A program made the translations under genes and the position numbers. Shown piece after piece: positions 38,775 through 47,441 of a DNA stretch of 64,000 nt (its first letter is position 1; each line of letters begins with the position of its first letter). This stretch comes from Hymenobacter aerophilus DSM 13606 (GTDB taxonomy: Bacteria; Bacteroidota; Bacteroidia; Cytophagales; Hymenobacteraceae), in the NCBI RefSeq assembly GCF_000382225.1, contig NZ_KB907809.1:62001-126000 (forward strand), read 5' to 3'. The notes beneath the pieces are model-generated. The model saw nothing but the letters and a program-made list of their open reading frames with translations. It was not told the origin of the DNA and did no database searches.

Positions 38775-40454
38775 ATGACCACCACCACCGACACCACCCT
38801 CAAGCACCAGGCCACCCTCGATGCGGCCGTGGAGGCCCTGCACGGCCGCACATTCTTCGCCGCCTTCCCCGAAAACCCCTCGCCCGATATCTATGGCGCC
38901 GACGCCGACAAGGAAGGCCGCGCCAGCTTCAAAGCCCACCGCGACCAGCGCTTTACCGAGCTGCAGCAGGGCGAGCCCGCCGGCTGGGCCGGCCAGGAAG
39001 AGTCGCCCTACGAGCAGGCTTCGCTGGGCATCGAATATCCGTATTATCAGCCTGAAACCTTGGTGCAGAACGCCCAGGAAGTGTTCGGGCAGTGGCGCAG
39101 GCTGAAGCCGGCCGACCGCGCCGCGCTGCTGACGGAGACGCTGGAGGGCATGAAGGAGCGGTTCTTCGAAATTGCCTACGCCACCATGCACACCACCGGC
39201 CAAGCCTACATGATGTCGTTTCAGGCCAGCGGCCCGCACGCCGCCGACCGGGCCCTGGAGGCCATTGCCGCCGGCTACGAGGAGCAGACTCGCTTCCCCG
39301 AGGAAACCCGCTGGGAAAAGCCCATGGGCAAGTACAACCTGCAGCTCAACAAAACCTGGCGCGCCGTGCCCAAGGGCGTGGCCCTGGTGATTGGCTGCTC
39401 CACGTTCCCGACCTGGAACACGGTGCCCGGCATGTACGCCTCGCTGGTAACGGGCAATCCGGTCATTATCAAGCCCCACCCCAAGGCGGTGTTGCCCATC
39501 GCCATTGTGGTGGCCGAAGTGCAGAAAGTGCTGGCCGCCCACGGCCTCGACCCGCGCATCTGCCAGCTGGCCGTGGATGCCAACGACCACCTGATTGCCA
39601 AGGAGCTGGCCGAGAATCCGGCCGTCAAGCTCATCGACTACACCGGCGGCTCGGCCTTCGGCGAGTACATCGAGGGGCTGAAGGGCAAAACGGTGTTCAC
39701 CGAGAAAACCGGCGTCAACTCCATCATCATCGACTCCTGCGACGACCTCGACAAAGTAGCCCAGAACCTGGCTTTCTCGGTGAGTTTGTACTCGGGCCAG
39801 ATGTGCACCGCGCCCCAGAACTTCTTCATTCCCGAAGGCGGCGTGCAAGTGGCCGGCGAGCTGGTGCCCTACGAAGACGTGGTGCAGAAGCTGGCCGCCG
39901 CCGTAACGGGCCTGGCCCAGAACCCCAAGGCCGGCCCGCACGTGCTGGGCGCCATCCAGAGCCAGGCCACCCACGAGCGCGTGCGCGATTTGGCCCTCGA
40001 AGGCAGCCGCGCGGTGCTGGCTCACGGCAGTGTGGACAACCCCGTGTTCCAGAACGCGCGCACCTGCTCGCCCAGCATTCATGAGGTAGAGGCCAGCCGC
40101 GTCGAGCAGTTCAGCCAGGAGCTGTTTGGGCCCATTATGCTCATCATCAAAACCCGCGACACCCAGCAGAGCATCCGGCTGGCGGCCGATTTGGCCCGCG
40201 AGTACGGCGCCATTTCGTGCGGCGCCTACACCACCGACCGGGCTATCAAGGAGCAAATTATGGACGAGATGAGCCTGGCCGGCACGCCCGTCAGCTTCAA
40301 CCTGACCGGCGGCATCTACGTGAACCAGAACGCGGGCTTCTCCGACTTCCACGTAACCGGCGGCAACCCCGCCGGCAACGCCAGCTTCACCAACCCCGAG
40401 TTCGTCATCAAGCGCTTCACTTGGGTAGGCTTCCGCGAGCCGGTTTCTGCTTAA
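38775..40454 (+). CDS. paaN: PaaN-type aldehyde dehydrogenase (phenylacetic acid degradation)
   Basis: The 559-residue protein belongs to the aldehyde dehydrogenase superfamily. The catalytic Cys is C344 in SGQMCTAPQ and the general base is E310 in FTEKTG. GCSTFPTWNTVPGMYA and KPHPKAVLP line the NAD(P)-binding region. The length, N-terminal extension and these segments match the PaaN family, which acts in aerobic phenylacetate degradation. No other paa genes are in the window, so its physiological aldehyde is uncertain. It ends at a repeat-flanked terminator. Confidence 0.85.
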   Translation: MTTTTDTTLKHQATLDAAVEALHGRTFFAAFPENPSPDIYGADADKEGRASFKAHRDQRFTELQQGEPAGWAGQEESPYEQASLGIEYPYYQPETLVQNAQEVFGQWRRLKPADRAALLTETLEGMKERFFEIAYATMHTTGQAYMMSFQASGPHAADRALEAIAAGYEEQTRFPEETRWEKPMGKYNLQLNKTWRAVPKGVALVIGCSTFPTWNTVPGMYASLVTGNPVIIKPHPKAVLPIAIVVAEVQKVLAAHGLDPRICQLAVDANDHLIAKELAENPAVKLIDYTGGSAFGEYIEGLKGKTVFTEKTGVNSIIIDSCDDLDKVAQNLAFSVSLYSGQMCTAPQNFFIPEGGVQVAGELVPYEDVVQKLAAAVTGLAQNPKAGPHVLGAIQSQATHERVRDLALEGSRAVLAHGSVDNPVFQNARTCSPSIHEVEASRVEQFSQELFGPIMLIIKTRDTQQSIRLAADLAREYGAISCGAYTTDRAIKEQIMDEMSLAGTPVSFNLTGGIYVNQNAGFSDFHVTGGNPAGNASFTNPEFVIKRFTWVGFREPVSA

Positions 40455-40597
40455 GCTGTTAGCTAAGAGCTGTTAGCGGTTAGCTTTCGTTCAGAAAGAA
40501 CTGTAAACGCGCATAAAACAAGGCCCCGCACTCGGTTGAGTACGGGGCCTTATTCGTTTCAAGCTAACAGCTAACAGCTAACAGCTAACAGCTAACA
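40455..40597. repeat. Inverted repeat of AGCTAACAGCT words enclosing a terminator (family B)
   Basis: AGCTGTTAGCT words start right after the paaN stop. The right side (40562-40597) has a nearly perfect tandem run of CTAACAG units, about 4-5 copies of an 8-base unit. The centre holds a terminator hairpin. Confidence 0.85.
40520..40551. terminator. Bidirectional terminator inside the family B repeat
   Basis: AAGGCCCCGCACTC pairs with GAGTACGGGGCCTT with one mismatch across a 4-base loop. It lies between the convergent paaN and small lipoprotein genes. Confidence 0.85.
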
Positions 40598-40603
40598 AAA
40601 GAC

Positions 40604-40855
40604 TTACCGGGCCTTTTTGTATTTGTACTTTTTGGGCGCGTCTACTTTGTGGAATTTCTGGGGGTCGTTGGCGTGCAAATCGACGCCCAGGCCGATGGGG
40701 CTGCGGTTTTTGTAGGAGCGCGACTTGTCGTTGGAGCGCTTGACGGAGGTGGTGCTGAAGCGGGTAGGGCGCTCCATGGCCGCGTCGCCGCTGGAGCAGG
40801 AGGCGGAACCCAATAGCAGCAGGCCCAGGGCAGAATATAGTAAGGGAGTTTTCAT
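40604..40855 (-). CDS. Small basic lipoprotein of unknown function
   Basis: The 83-residue product MKTPLLYSALGLLLLGSASC has a lipoprotein signal with lipobox GSASC (Cys20). The mature part is very basic, with many Lys and Arg and the ending KKYKYKKAR. A lipid-anchored polycation of about 63 residues could bind surface polysaccharide or nucleic acid, which is inference. I recognise no family. Confidence 0.65.
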   Translation of the reverse strand: MKTPLLYSALGLLLLGSASCSSGDAAMERPTRFSTTSVKRSNDKSRSYKNRSPIGLGVDLHANDPQKFHKVDAPKKYKYKKAR

Positions 40856-40981
40856 GACGAATACGATAAATGACGGCTGACAGCAGGTTGCCAGTAGTCT
40901 TGTGTACCCCGTTCTTCCTCAAAAGGATACAGTCGCCCCGGAATAATCCTTGTTTCACCCCGCTTGTCAACGGCCGGTTGG

Positions 40982-41740
40982 CTACAGGCTCAGCAGCTCA
41001 CGAAACCGCGCCGACTGCTGGCGCGAAACCTCTACCTCGGGCCCACCCCGCAGCCTGATTTTAAGCGTGTTGCTAAACCAGGGCGTGATACTTTCCACCC
41101 ATTTCAGGTTGATGATTTGCTGGCGGTTGGCCCGGAAAAACGTGCGCGCATCGAGCCGCTGCTCCAGGTGCTGCAGGGTGCGCGGAATCAGGGGGCGGTG
41201 GCTGTCGAAATAAATCTGGGTGTAGCCCCCGCTGATTTCGAACAGCCGCACCTCGCTCAGGCGCACAAACCAGCACTGCTCGCCGTCGCGCACAAATACC
41301 TGGTCGTGCTCGGTGAGGGGTGTAGTGGCCGGCTCAGCCGGCGTTTCGGCAGGCGCCGGGGCGACGGGTGGCGCGGTTTCGGACGGCGCAGTGCTGCGGC
41401 TGCGGGCCTTGGTGAGAGCTGCCGCCAGCCGCTCGGGCTGCACGGGTTTGAGCAGGTAGTCGAGCGCGTTTACCTCGAAGGCCCGCAGCGCATATTCGTC
41501 GTAGGCGGTGGTGAAGATGACCTGGGGTGCGGCGTCCAGCGAGGCCAGCAGCTCGAAACCAGTTTCGCCGGGCATGTGAATATCGAGCAGCAGCAAATCG
41601 GGCCGGACGGTGGCCAGCAGCGCGCGGGCTTCGGCGGCGTGGCGCGCCTCGCCCACCACCGTTACCTCGGGGAAAGCGCCCAGCAGGTGCCGCAACTCGG
41701 TGCGGGCCAGCCGCGAGTCATCAACAATAACAACTTCCAT
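40982..41740 (-). CDS. LytTR-family response regulator
   Basis: The 252-residue protein has a CheY-like receiver at residues 1-120. The acidic pocket is D7/D8, the phosphoacceptor is D53 in LLLDIHMPG, and the conserved Lys is in LLKPVQ. A Pro/Ala/Thr-rich linker (about 130-155) leads to a LytTR DNA-binding domain (about 155-252: FFRANRQQIINL). It likely pairs with the LytS-type kinase at 44068, but the nagB-like gene on the opposite strand lies between them. Targets are unknown. Confidence 0.92.
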   Translation of the reverse strand: MEVVIVDDSRLARTELRHLLGAFPEVTVVGEARHAAEARALLATVRPDLLLLDIHMPGETGFELLASLDAAPQVIFTTAYDEYALRAFEVNALDYLLKPVQPERLAAALTKARSRSTAPSETAPPVAPAPAETPAEPATTPLTEHDQVFVRDGEQCWFVRLSEVRLFEISGGYTQIYFDSHRPLIPRTLQHLEQRLDARTFFRANRQQIINLKWVESITPWFSNTLKIRLRGGPEVEVSRQQSARFRELLSL

Positions 41741-42077
41741 ATATTACCGAAAAGAATGGTCGGCCGGGCTTTTCCAGTTGCTCGCAGGACCGATTTACGG
41801 ACCCTAATTTCTTCTATTATTCTTTTCCAATCGGGCTGCCGGTTTGGCTTTCCTGTTGAGCGGTGCAAGCAGGCGGGCGTGGCCGCTTGCGAGCCGGTGA
41901 GCCGCGGCGGGGGCGGAACTGCCGGAGTCGGCAAACATTTTCGGGCGCTCTGCGGCGGCGGCTTAAGGGCAGACCCGAAAAACGCTGTTTTTACGGGTTC
42001 CGGTACGCTTCTTCGGTGCTGGCCGATGCTGAGGCGTACCGGCATATCTTCTTTCCTCCTTTCTATTTTCTGACCCG
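41741..42077. other. Intergenic segment with no recognised feature
   Basis: This 337-base divergent gap lies between the response regulator and nagB. No exact TAnnTTTG box, long hairpin, repeat-family member or plausible ORF was seen. A LytTR-type operator could be here, but I cannot point to direct repeats that support one. Confidence 0.5.
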
Positions 42078-44021
42078 ATGACCAACCTGACTGTCCCCGT
42101 CAAATCCCGGCTGAACCTGCTGGAAGAAACGCGCTTCGAAAAGCAGCCCGTTCGCGTGTTTGCCAGCGCCGGGCAGGCCTCGGTGCAGGTGGCCGCCCGC
42201 ATTGCCGCCCTCATCCGCCGCAAGCAGGCCGCCGGCGAGCCGGCCGTGCTGGGGCTGGCCACCGGCGCCACGCCGGTGCAGGTGTACGCCGAGCTGGTGC
42301 GCCTGCACCGGCAGGAAGGACTCAGCTTCGAGAACGTGGTCACCTTCAACCTGGACGAGTACTACCCGATGGCGCCCACCGCGCCGCAGAGCTACGTCAC
42401 GTTCATGCACGAGCACCTATTCGACCACATCGACATCCGGCCCGAAAACATCCACATTCCCGACGGCACACTGGCCCCCGAGGACGTGGCCGACTACTGC
42501 CTGCGCTACGAGCAGCAGATTGAGGAAGCCGGCGGGCTGGATTTGCAGCTGCTCGGCATCGGCCGCACGGGCCACGTGGGCTTCAACGAGCCCGGCTCGG
42601 CCCCCAACTCGGGCACGCGCCTGGTCACGCTCGACGATCTGACGCGCCGCGACGCCTCGCGCGAGTTCGGCGGCAAGCAGAACGTGCCGCGCAAGGCCAT
42701 CACCATGGGCATCGGTACCATTTTCAAGGCCCGCGAGCTAGTGCTGCTGGCCTGGAGCGGCAAGAAGGCTTCCATTATAAAGAAGGCGGTGGAGGGCGAC
42801 GTGTCGGGCGAGGTGCCGGCCACCTACCTGCAGCTGGCGGGCAACGTGGAGTTCGTGCTTGACGAGGCCGCCGCCGCCGAGCTCACGCGCTTCGATACGC
42901 CCTGGCTGGTGAAGGACTGCGTGTGGAACGAGCAGCTGATCAAGAAGGCCGTTATCTGGCTTTCCAACACGCTGGGCAAGCCCATCCTCAAGCTCACGGA
43001 GGAGGACTACAACACCAACGGCATGGCCCAGCTGGTCACCGAGAGGGGCCCGGCTTACGACATCAACATTGCCATTTTCAACCAGCTGCAGCACACCATC
43101 ACGGGCTGGCCCGGCGGCAAGCTCGGCGCCGACGACGCGCAGCGGCCCGAGCGGGCGCTGCCCGAAAAAAAGCGCAGCCTGATTTTCTCGCCCCACCCCG
43201 ACGACGACGTCATTTCGATGGGCGGCACCTTTATTCGCCTCATCGACCAGGGCCACGACGTGCACGTGGCCTATCAGACGAGCGGCAACACGGCCGTGTG
43301 GGACGACGACGTGCTGCGCTACATGGAATTCGCCATCGACCTAGAGCGCAGCCTGGGCCGCGACGGCCACGAGCTGCTGAAAGTGTACGAGCAGATGCGC
43401 GCTTTCATGGAGCAGAAGCAGCCCAATGAGGTCGACCCGCAGGAGATTCGCAACGTCAAGAGCTACATCCGCAAGAGCGAGGCCATTGCCGGCGCCCGCT
43501 ACGCCGGCCTGCCCGACAGCCACATTCACTTTCAGGCCCTGCCGTTCTACGAATCGGGCAAGACGGTGAAAAACCCGGTCACCGACGACGACATCGCGCT
43601 GACCATGCAGTTGCTGCAACAGATCAAGCCCCACCAAGTGTTTCTGGCCGGCGACTTTGCCGACCCCAACGGCACGCACATCGTGTGCTTCAACATCGTG
43701 GCCGAGGCGCTGCGCCGCCTGAAAGCGAGCGAGGAGTGGGTAGCCGACTGCTGGGTGTGGCTGTATCGCGGGGCCTGGCACGAGTTTCCGGTACACGAGA
43801 TTGAGATGGCCGTGCCCCTGTCGCCGCAGGAGGTGCTACGCAAGCGCAACGCCATCTTCAAGCACCAGAGCCAGAAGGACACGCCCGTTTTCCCCGGCGA
43901 CGACGCGCGCGAGTTCTGGGTGCGGGCCGAGCACCGCAACCACGAAACGGCCCGGCAGTACCTGCGCCTGGGCATGGCCAACTACGAAGCCATGGAGGCC
44001 TTCGTTCGCTGGCGCTTCTGA
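42078..44021 (+). CDS. nagB: Glucosamine-6-phosphate deaminase fused to a PIG-L-type deacetylase domain
   Basis: Residues 1-270 are a NagB domain that would convert glucosamine-6-phosphate to fructose-6-phosphate and ammonia. It shows GLATGATPVQVYAEL, FNLDEYY and GIGRTGHVGFNEPGS. Residues about 365-647 form a LmbE/PIG-L fold with the zinc-site motif SPHPDDDVISMGG. This could remove the N-acetyl group before deamination, which is inference. The 647-residue fusion is common in Bacteroidota. It lies on the + strand between a response regulator and a kinase on the - strand and runs into the kinase gene tail to tail. Confidence 0.9.
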   Translation: MTNLTVPVKSRLNLLEETRFEKQPVRVFASAGQASVQVAARIAALIRRKQAAGEPAVLGLATGATPVQVYAELVRLHRQEGLSFENVVTFNLDEYYPMAPTAPQSYVTFMHEHLFDHIDIRPENIHIPDGTLAPEDVADYCLRYEQQIEEAGGLDLQLLGIGRTGHVGFNEPGSAPNSGTRLVTLDDLTRRDASREFGGKQNVPRKAITMGIGTIFKARELVLLAWSGKKASIIKKAVEGDVSGEVPATYLQLAGNVEFVLDEAAAAELTRFDTPWLVKDCVWNEQLIKKAVIWLSNTLGKPILKLTEEDYNTNGMAQLVTERGPAYDINIAIFNQLQHTITGWPGGKLGADDAQRPERALPEKKRSLIFSPHPDDDVISMGGTFIRLIDQGHDVHVAYQTSGNTAVWDDDVLRYMEFAIDLERSLGRDGHELLKVYEQMRAFMEQKQPNEVDPQEIRNVKSYIRKSEAIAGARYAGLPDSHIHFQALPFYESGKTVKNPVTDDDIALTMQLLQQIKPHQVFLAGDFADPNGTHIVCFNIVAEALRRLKASEEWVADCWVWLYRGAWHEFPVHEIEMAVPLSPQEVLRKRNAIFKHQSQKDTPVFPGDDAREFWVRAEHRNHETARQYLRLGMANYEAMEAFVRWRF

Positions 44022-44067
44022 GCCGGCGTGTTGTGGCGCTTTTGGGTCGCAGCCCGGCAGGTGGAAC

Positions 44068-45156
44068 CTATTGGCCGACCAGCGGGGCAACGGGCTGCAC
44101 CGGCAGCTGCAAATGGGCTACCACGGTATCGGGCGCGTGTGGGTCGTTGGCTAAGTGCAGGTGGGCGGCGGGGCCGAACAGCAGGGCCAGCCGCTCGCGG
44201 GCGTTGCGCAGGCCTACGCCCTGGTGGCCGGGCGCGGGCGCGTAGTTGCCAGTGCTGCGCACGCGCAGATGCAGCGTGCTGGAGTCGTTGAGCTGGGCCG
44301 TGAGCTGGATGGTGCCGCCTTCGGGGCGGGGCGCGAGGCCGTGTTTGATGGCGTTTTCGATGAGCAGCTGCACCGTCATGGGCGGGATGAGGACGGGCAG
44401 CGCAGCCGGGTCCACGTCGAGCGAGTAGCGCAGGCGCTCTTCCAGCTGAATGGCTTCGAGCTGCAGGTAGTGCTCCACAATTTCCAGCTCGCGGGCCAGC
44501 GGTACCTGCTCGGTGCTGTTGAGCTGGATGGAGTAGCGCAGCAAATCGGAGAGGTGGGTAATCATGGCGCGGGCGCGGGCCGGGTCCTCCATCACCAGGG
44601 CCCGGATGTTGTTGAGGCCGTTGAACATGAAGTGCGGGTTGATCTGGGTTTTGAGCGTGCGCATTTCGGCCTCGCGCACGGCGGCCGTCAGCTTCCATTT
44701 ATCTACCTCGGCCTGCCGCGAGCGGTTCAGGTAGTGCCAGCCGAAATAGAACCCTTCCCAGAGCCAGAGCAGCAGATTGACGTTGAGCGCGTAGCCCAGA
44801 AACTGCCCCCAGCCCTGCGGCTGCCCATCGGGGGTGGGGCGCACCACCCAGATAATCAGCGCCCAGATAATCACCTGGCTCAGCACCGACAGCAGCAGGT
44901 TGGTGAGCACCAGCCGCCCTAGCAGCGGCAGCGGGGCCAGATGCTCCCAGCGCCGGGCCCGGATGTGGTAGCGCAGCGCGTGGGTCAGCCCCAACAGCGT
45001 CAGCACAATGGTAAGCGTAATCAGGGCCACATCAGCCGAAAACCGGCTCAAAGCCGAGAACACCACAACGTTGAATGCGGCGTAGAGCACCCAGCCGCCG
45101 GCCTGGCAGTACCAGTAGGCGCGGGTGGGAGCGGGCACGGCGGCGTAAGCAGACAT
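44068..45156 (-). CDS. LytS-type sensor histidine kinase
   Basis: The 362-residue protein has four hydrophobic segments in residues 20-135 and no obvious extracellular sensor domain. The His_kinase domain (PF06580) has H175 in QINPHFMFNGLNNI, followed by an ATPase domain with NAIKHGLAP and GVGLRNARERL. This class phosphorylates LytTR regulators, so the partner is most likely the protein at 40982. The nagB-like gene separates the two on the opposite strand. Confidence 0.92.
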   Translation of the reverse strand: MSAYAAVPAPTRAYWYCQAGGWVLYAAFNVVVFSALSRFSADVALITLTIVLTLLGLTHALRYHIRARRWEHLAPLPLLGRLVLTNLLLSVLSQVIIWALIIWVVRPTPDGQPQGWGQFLGYALNVNLLLWLWEGFYFGWHYLNRSRQAEVDKWKLTAAVREAEMRTLKTQINPHFMFNGLNNIRALVMEDPARARAMITHLSDLLRYSIQLNSTEQVPLARELEIVEHYLQLEAIQLEERLRYSLDVDPAALPVLIPPMTVQLLIENAIKHGLAPRPEGGTIQLTAQLNDSSTLHLRVRSTGNYAPAPGHQGVGLRNARERLALLFGPAAHLHLANDPHAPDTVVAHLQLPVQPVAPLVGQ

Positions 45157-45318
45157 AAACTAATGATGCATCAACCCGAAGCAGGTGCGGCGGCGCTTCG
45201 TTTTCGCCCAACCCGGACTTTGCCCGCCAAGGGCCGGAAACGAAGTGCCGGCCGACTGGCAGTAAGGCAGCAGCGGATTTTCAGCGGGGTATCAAAAACG
45301 ACGTTGGAAAGATACCAA

Positions 45319-46269
45319 CTACTTGCGGGCCGCGGCCGACTGCTTCAGAAAGGCGTCGGTCTGCTGAAAAAGCCAGGCCGTGTCGTCCCACATCAGAAAG
45401 TGGCGACCGGCCTCCGACATTTCCACGCGGTGCTGGGGCAGGGCGGCGTACTGGCGCTCAAAAATGGCTTTGGTACTTTCCTTGGTTGAGCCGTAATTCT
45501 TGTAGGCGGCCCAGGCCCCGAGCACCAGTACCGGCTGTTTTATCCGGCTTAGCTCGGCGCGCAAATCGGTGGTGTAGAGGTCGTACATGGCCTGGCCCAC
45601 GGTGGCCGGGTCGGAGGCCAGGCTCCAGCGCGTGGCCTGGCTGATGCGGGCCGTGTCGGTTATCATGGTAGCGCTCATCTGGCGGGCCATGGCGGCGGGC
45701 ATTGGGCCGGTCATCTGCTGGCGCATGTTAGCCGCCATCGGGCGGGCCATTGCTACCGTCATATCGGGGTTTTGCATGGCCGCCAGAAACGGCAGCGAAT
45801 CCACAATCACCAGCGGCCCCACGGCGTCGGGACGGGCAACGCTCAGCCACAGCGCCATAAAGCCACCCAGGCTGTGGCCCACCACCACGGGCTTGGTCAG
45901 CTTCTGGGTCTGGATGTAGGTCAGCAGCTGGTCGCGCACGTGGCGCAGCAGCGAATCGGTAGAGGCCGGGGCCGCCGCGCCGCCAAACCCGGCCAGGCTG
46001 ACGATGTGGCATTGGTACTGCTTCTGGTAGTGGGCTACCGTTTCGTCCCAGACCGCGCCGGGGCAGGTCAGGCCCGGAATCAGTAGCATGGGCGCGCCCT
46101 TGCCCACTACCCGCACCGAAATGTTGGGGTGCGCAGCCGGATTATCGGCTACAACGGTAGTCGTGGCAGAGCGCGAAGCCGGGGCGGCAACGGCAGGCAG
46201 GGCAGTAGCGGCCAGCAGCAGGGCAGCGGCAGTGGCAGCAAAAGGGCGGAAGGCGGCGGGCAGTTTCAT
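45319..46269 (-). CDS. Exported alpha/beta hydrolase
   Basis: From the ATG at 46269 the protein has 316 residues with a signal peptide (about residues 1-28, ending AVAA). Fold elements are LLIPGLTCPGAVW (oxyanion loop), the nucleophile elbow GHSLGGF, and a C-terminal catalytic His in EAGRHFLMWDD. The substrate is unknown. A Met-rich lid segment (MARPMAANMRQQMTG) lies after the elbow. The longer frame from 46464 adds a non-secretory extension and is rejected. Confidence 0.85.
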   Translation of the reverse strand: MKLPAAFRPFAATAAALLLAATALPAVAAPASRSATTTVVADNPAAHPNISVRVVGKGAPMLLIPGLTCPGAVWDETVAHYQKQYQCHIVSLAGFGGAAAPASTDSLLRHVRDQLLTYIQTQKLTKPVVVGHSLGGFMALWLSVARPDAVGPLVIVDSLPFLAAMQNPDMTVAMARPMAANMRQQMTGPMPAAMARQMSATMITDTARISQATRWSLASDPATVGQAMYDLYTTDLRAELSRIKQPVLVLGAWAAYKNYGSTKESTKAIFERQYAALPQHRVEMSEAGRHFLMWDDTAWLFQQTDAFLKQSAAARK

Positions 46270-46403
46270 GGGGCGAAGGATAGAGGTTGGAAGAAGATAG
46301 TCCAAACCTACCGCGCCCCCGGCGCCCGTAAAACTGTTTTTCCGCGAACGGTTAATTGGCCCGCCGAATGGCTGGCCAGGGCGCCCGAATGGCCGCGGCC
46401 GTT

Positions 46404-46736
46404 CTATAACAGGTCGCGCAAATCCTGGCGCAGGTTTTCCACGCCGCGCCGGATTTCCTCCCACACGCCGGTTTCTGCCTCGTCGGCGGTGGCAGCGGCC
46501 GGGGTATCGGCAGCGGCGGTTCTGGCCTGGCCCAACTTGTCGAGCAGGCGGGCCCGTTTGGCCTCCAACGCCTCGGCGTGCTGCTGATAGGTGGCCGTGG
46601 AGCCAGCTACGGTGGCGTGGGCGCGCCGGTGCAGGGTCTGGATTTTAGTGTCGAGCTCATCGAGGGCCCGCTGCAGGTCGGCGGCACTCAAATAAGCCGG
46701 AACGCGGATATGGTCGGGGTCGGGAACGGTAGCCAT
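46404..46736 (-). CDS. Predicted coiled-coil protein of unknown function
   Basis: The 110-residue acidic protein is rich in Ala, Glu and Arg with heptad-like spacing at about residues 18-75 (LQRALDELDTKIQTLHRRAH). It has no membrane segment or signal and ends NLRQDLRDLL. I recognise no family. It lies 84 bases downstream of the similarly uncharacterised 46821 gene on the same strand and may be co-transcribed with it. Confidence 0.6.
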   Translation of the reverse strand: MATVPDPDHIRVPAYLSAADLQRALDELDTKIQTLHRRAHATVAGSTATYQQHAEALEAKRARLLDKLGQARTAAADTPAAATADEAETGVWEEIRRGVENLRQDLRDLL

Positions 46737-46820
46737 GGCCAGAGAAAAGGAGGTGAAACCCGGCCGCCCCTCAGGGCCGGCCGCAGCTACAGGAACGGCA
46801 GTTTTTCGGCGGGGTTACTT

Positions 46821-47372
46821 TCAATTATTATCCCACGCGGTCGGCAGGCCCAGCTCGCGCGCCAGCGGCGCCGCGGCCGAGGCATACAGGAGCCGCAACA
46901 GCTCGTTCACGGCGGGCGCGTACTCGATGCGGTAATCCTCATGCAGCTTGCCGATGGCTTTGAGCACGTCGTGGGTGCGGCGCGCCAGGTGCTGGAGCAG
47001 CGGCTGGGTGGGGCCGTGCAGGCGGGTGGTAGCCTCGGGCTGCTCGCTTAGCACGTTGGTCAGCAGCCGCAGCGTCAGCTCAATTTCGCCGTGCGTGTCG
47101 CCCGTAATTCTGGCGTGGTAGGCCAGCCGCTGCTGCAGCTGCCGCACAATGTGCAGCAAATCGTTAGGCGTCTGGTGGAAGCCGCGCACCGGGTCATCGA
47201 CCTGCCGCTGCAGCGCCTCGCGGCGGGTTTCCAGCGCCTCCTCGCCCTCCAGCAGCCGAAACGTGAGCTGCTCCATCAGTACGGCGTCTTTGCCTACCAG
47301 CTTGATGAGTAACTGATCTTTTTCCTTGGCAGGCAACGCCAGCAGGGCTTTGCGCAGGTCGGTGGAAAGCAT
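46821..47372 (-). CDS. Uncharacterised helical protein
   Basis: The 183-residue protein starts MLSTDLRKALLALPAKEKDQLLIKLVGKD and is predicted all-helical and soluble. RREALQRQVDD and a Leu-rich C-terminal half (PLLQHLARRTHDVLKAIG) suggest helical bundles. The N-terminal pattern 'ALPAKEKDQLLIKL' resembles adaptor-like helical proteins I have seen in Bacteroidota without a named function. It is probably the first gene of a two-gene unit with the 110-residue protein. Confidence 0.7.
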   Translation of the reverse strand: MLSTDLRKALLALPAKEKDQLLIKLVGKDAVLMEQLTFRLLEGEEALETRREALQRQVDDPVRGFHQTPNDLLHIVRQLQQRLAYHARITGDTHGEIELTLRLLTNVLSEQPEATTRLHGPTQPLLQHLARRTHDVLKAIGKLHEDYRIEYAPAVNELLRLLYASAAAPLARELGLPTAWDNN

Positions 47373-47380
47373 ATTTGGTT

Positions 47381-47417
47381 GAGCTGTTAGCTTAAAGCTA
47401 TTAGCTGATAGCTTTTT
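47381..47417 (+). repeat. Single arm of the AGCTGTTAGCT repeat (family B)
   Basis: GAGCTGTTAGCTTAAAGC and TATTAGCTGATAGCTTTTT words lie just upstream of the 183-residue gene. No second arm is visible before the next gene, so this may be a decayed or half element. Confidence 0.6.
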
Positions 47418-47441
47418 GTTCTTGATAATACACCAGCCAAC

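Noticed and set aside
40561..40597. Tandem CTAACAG units as a possible CRISPR or microsatellite
   Set aside because: Units are 8 bases with no spacers and form one arm of an inverted repeat, so this is not CRISPR. A replication-slippage tract is possible but the pairing with the left arm is the better explanation.
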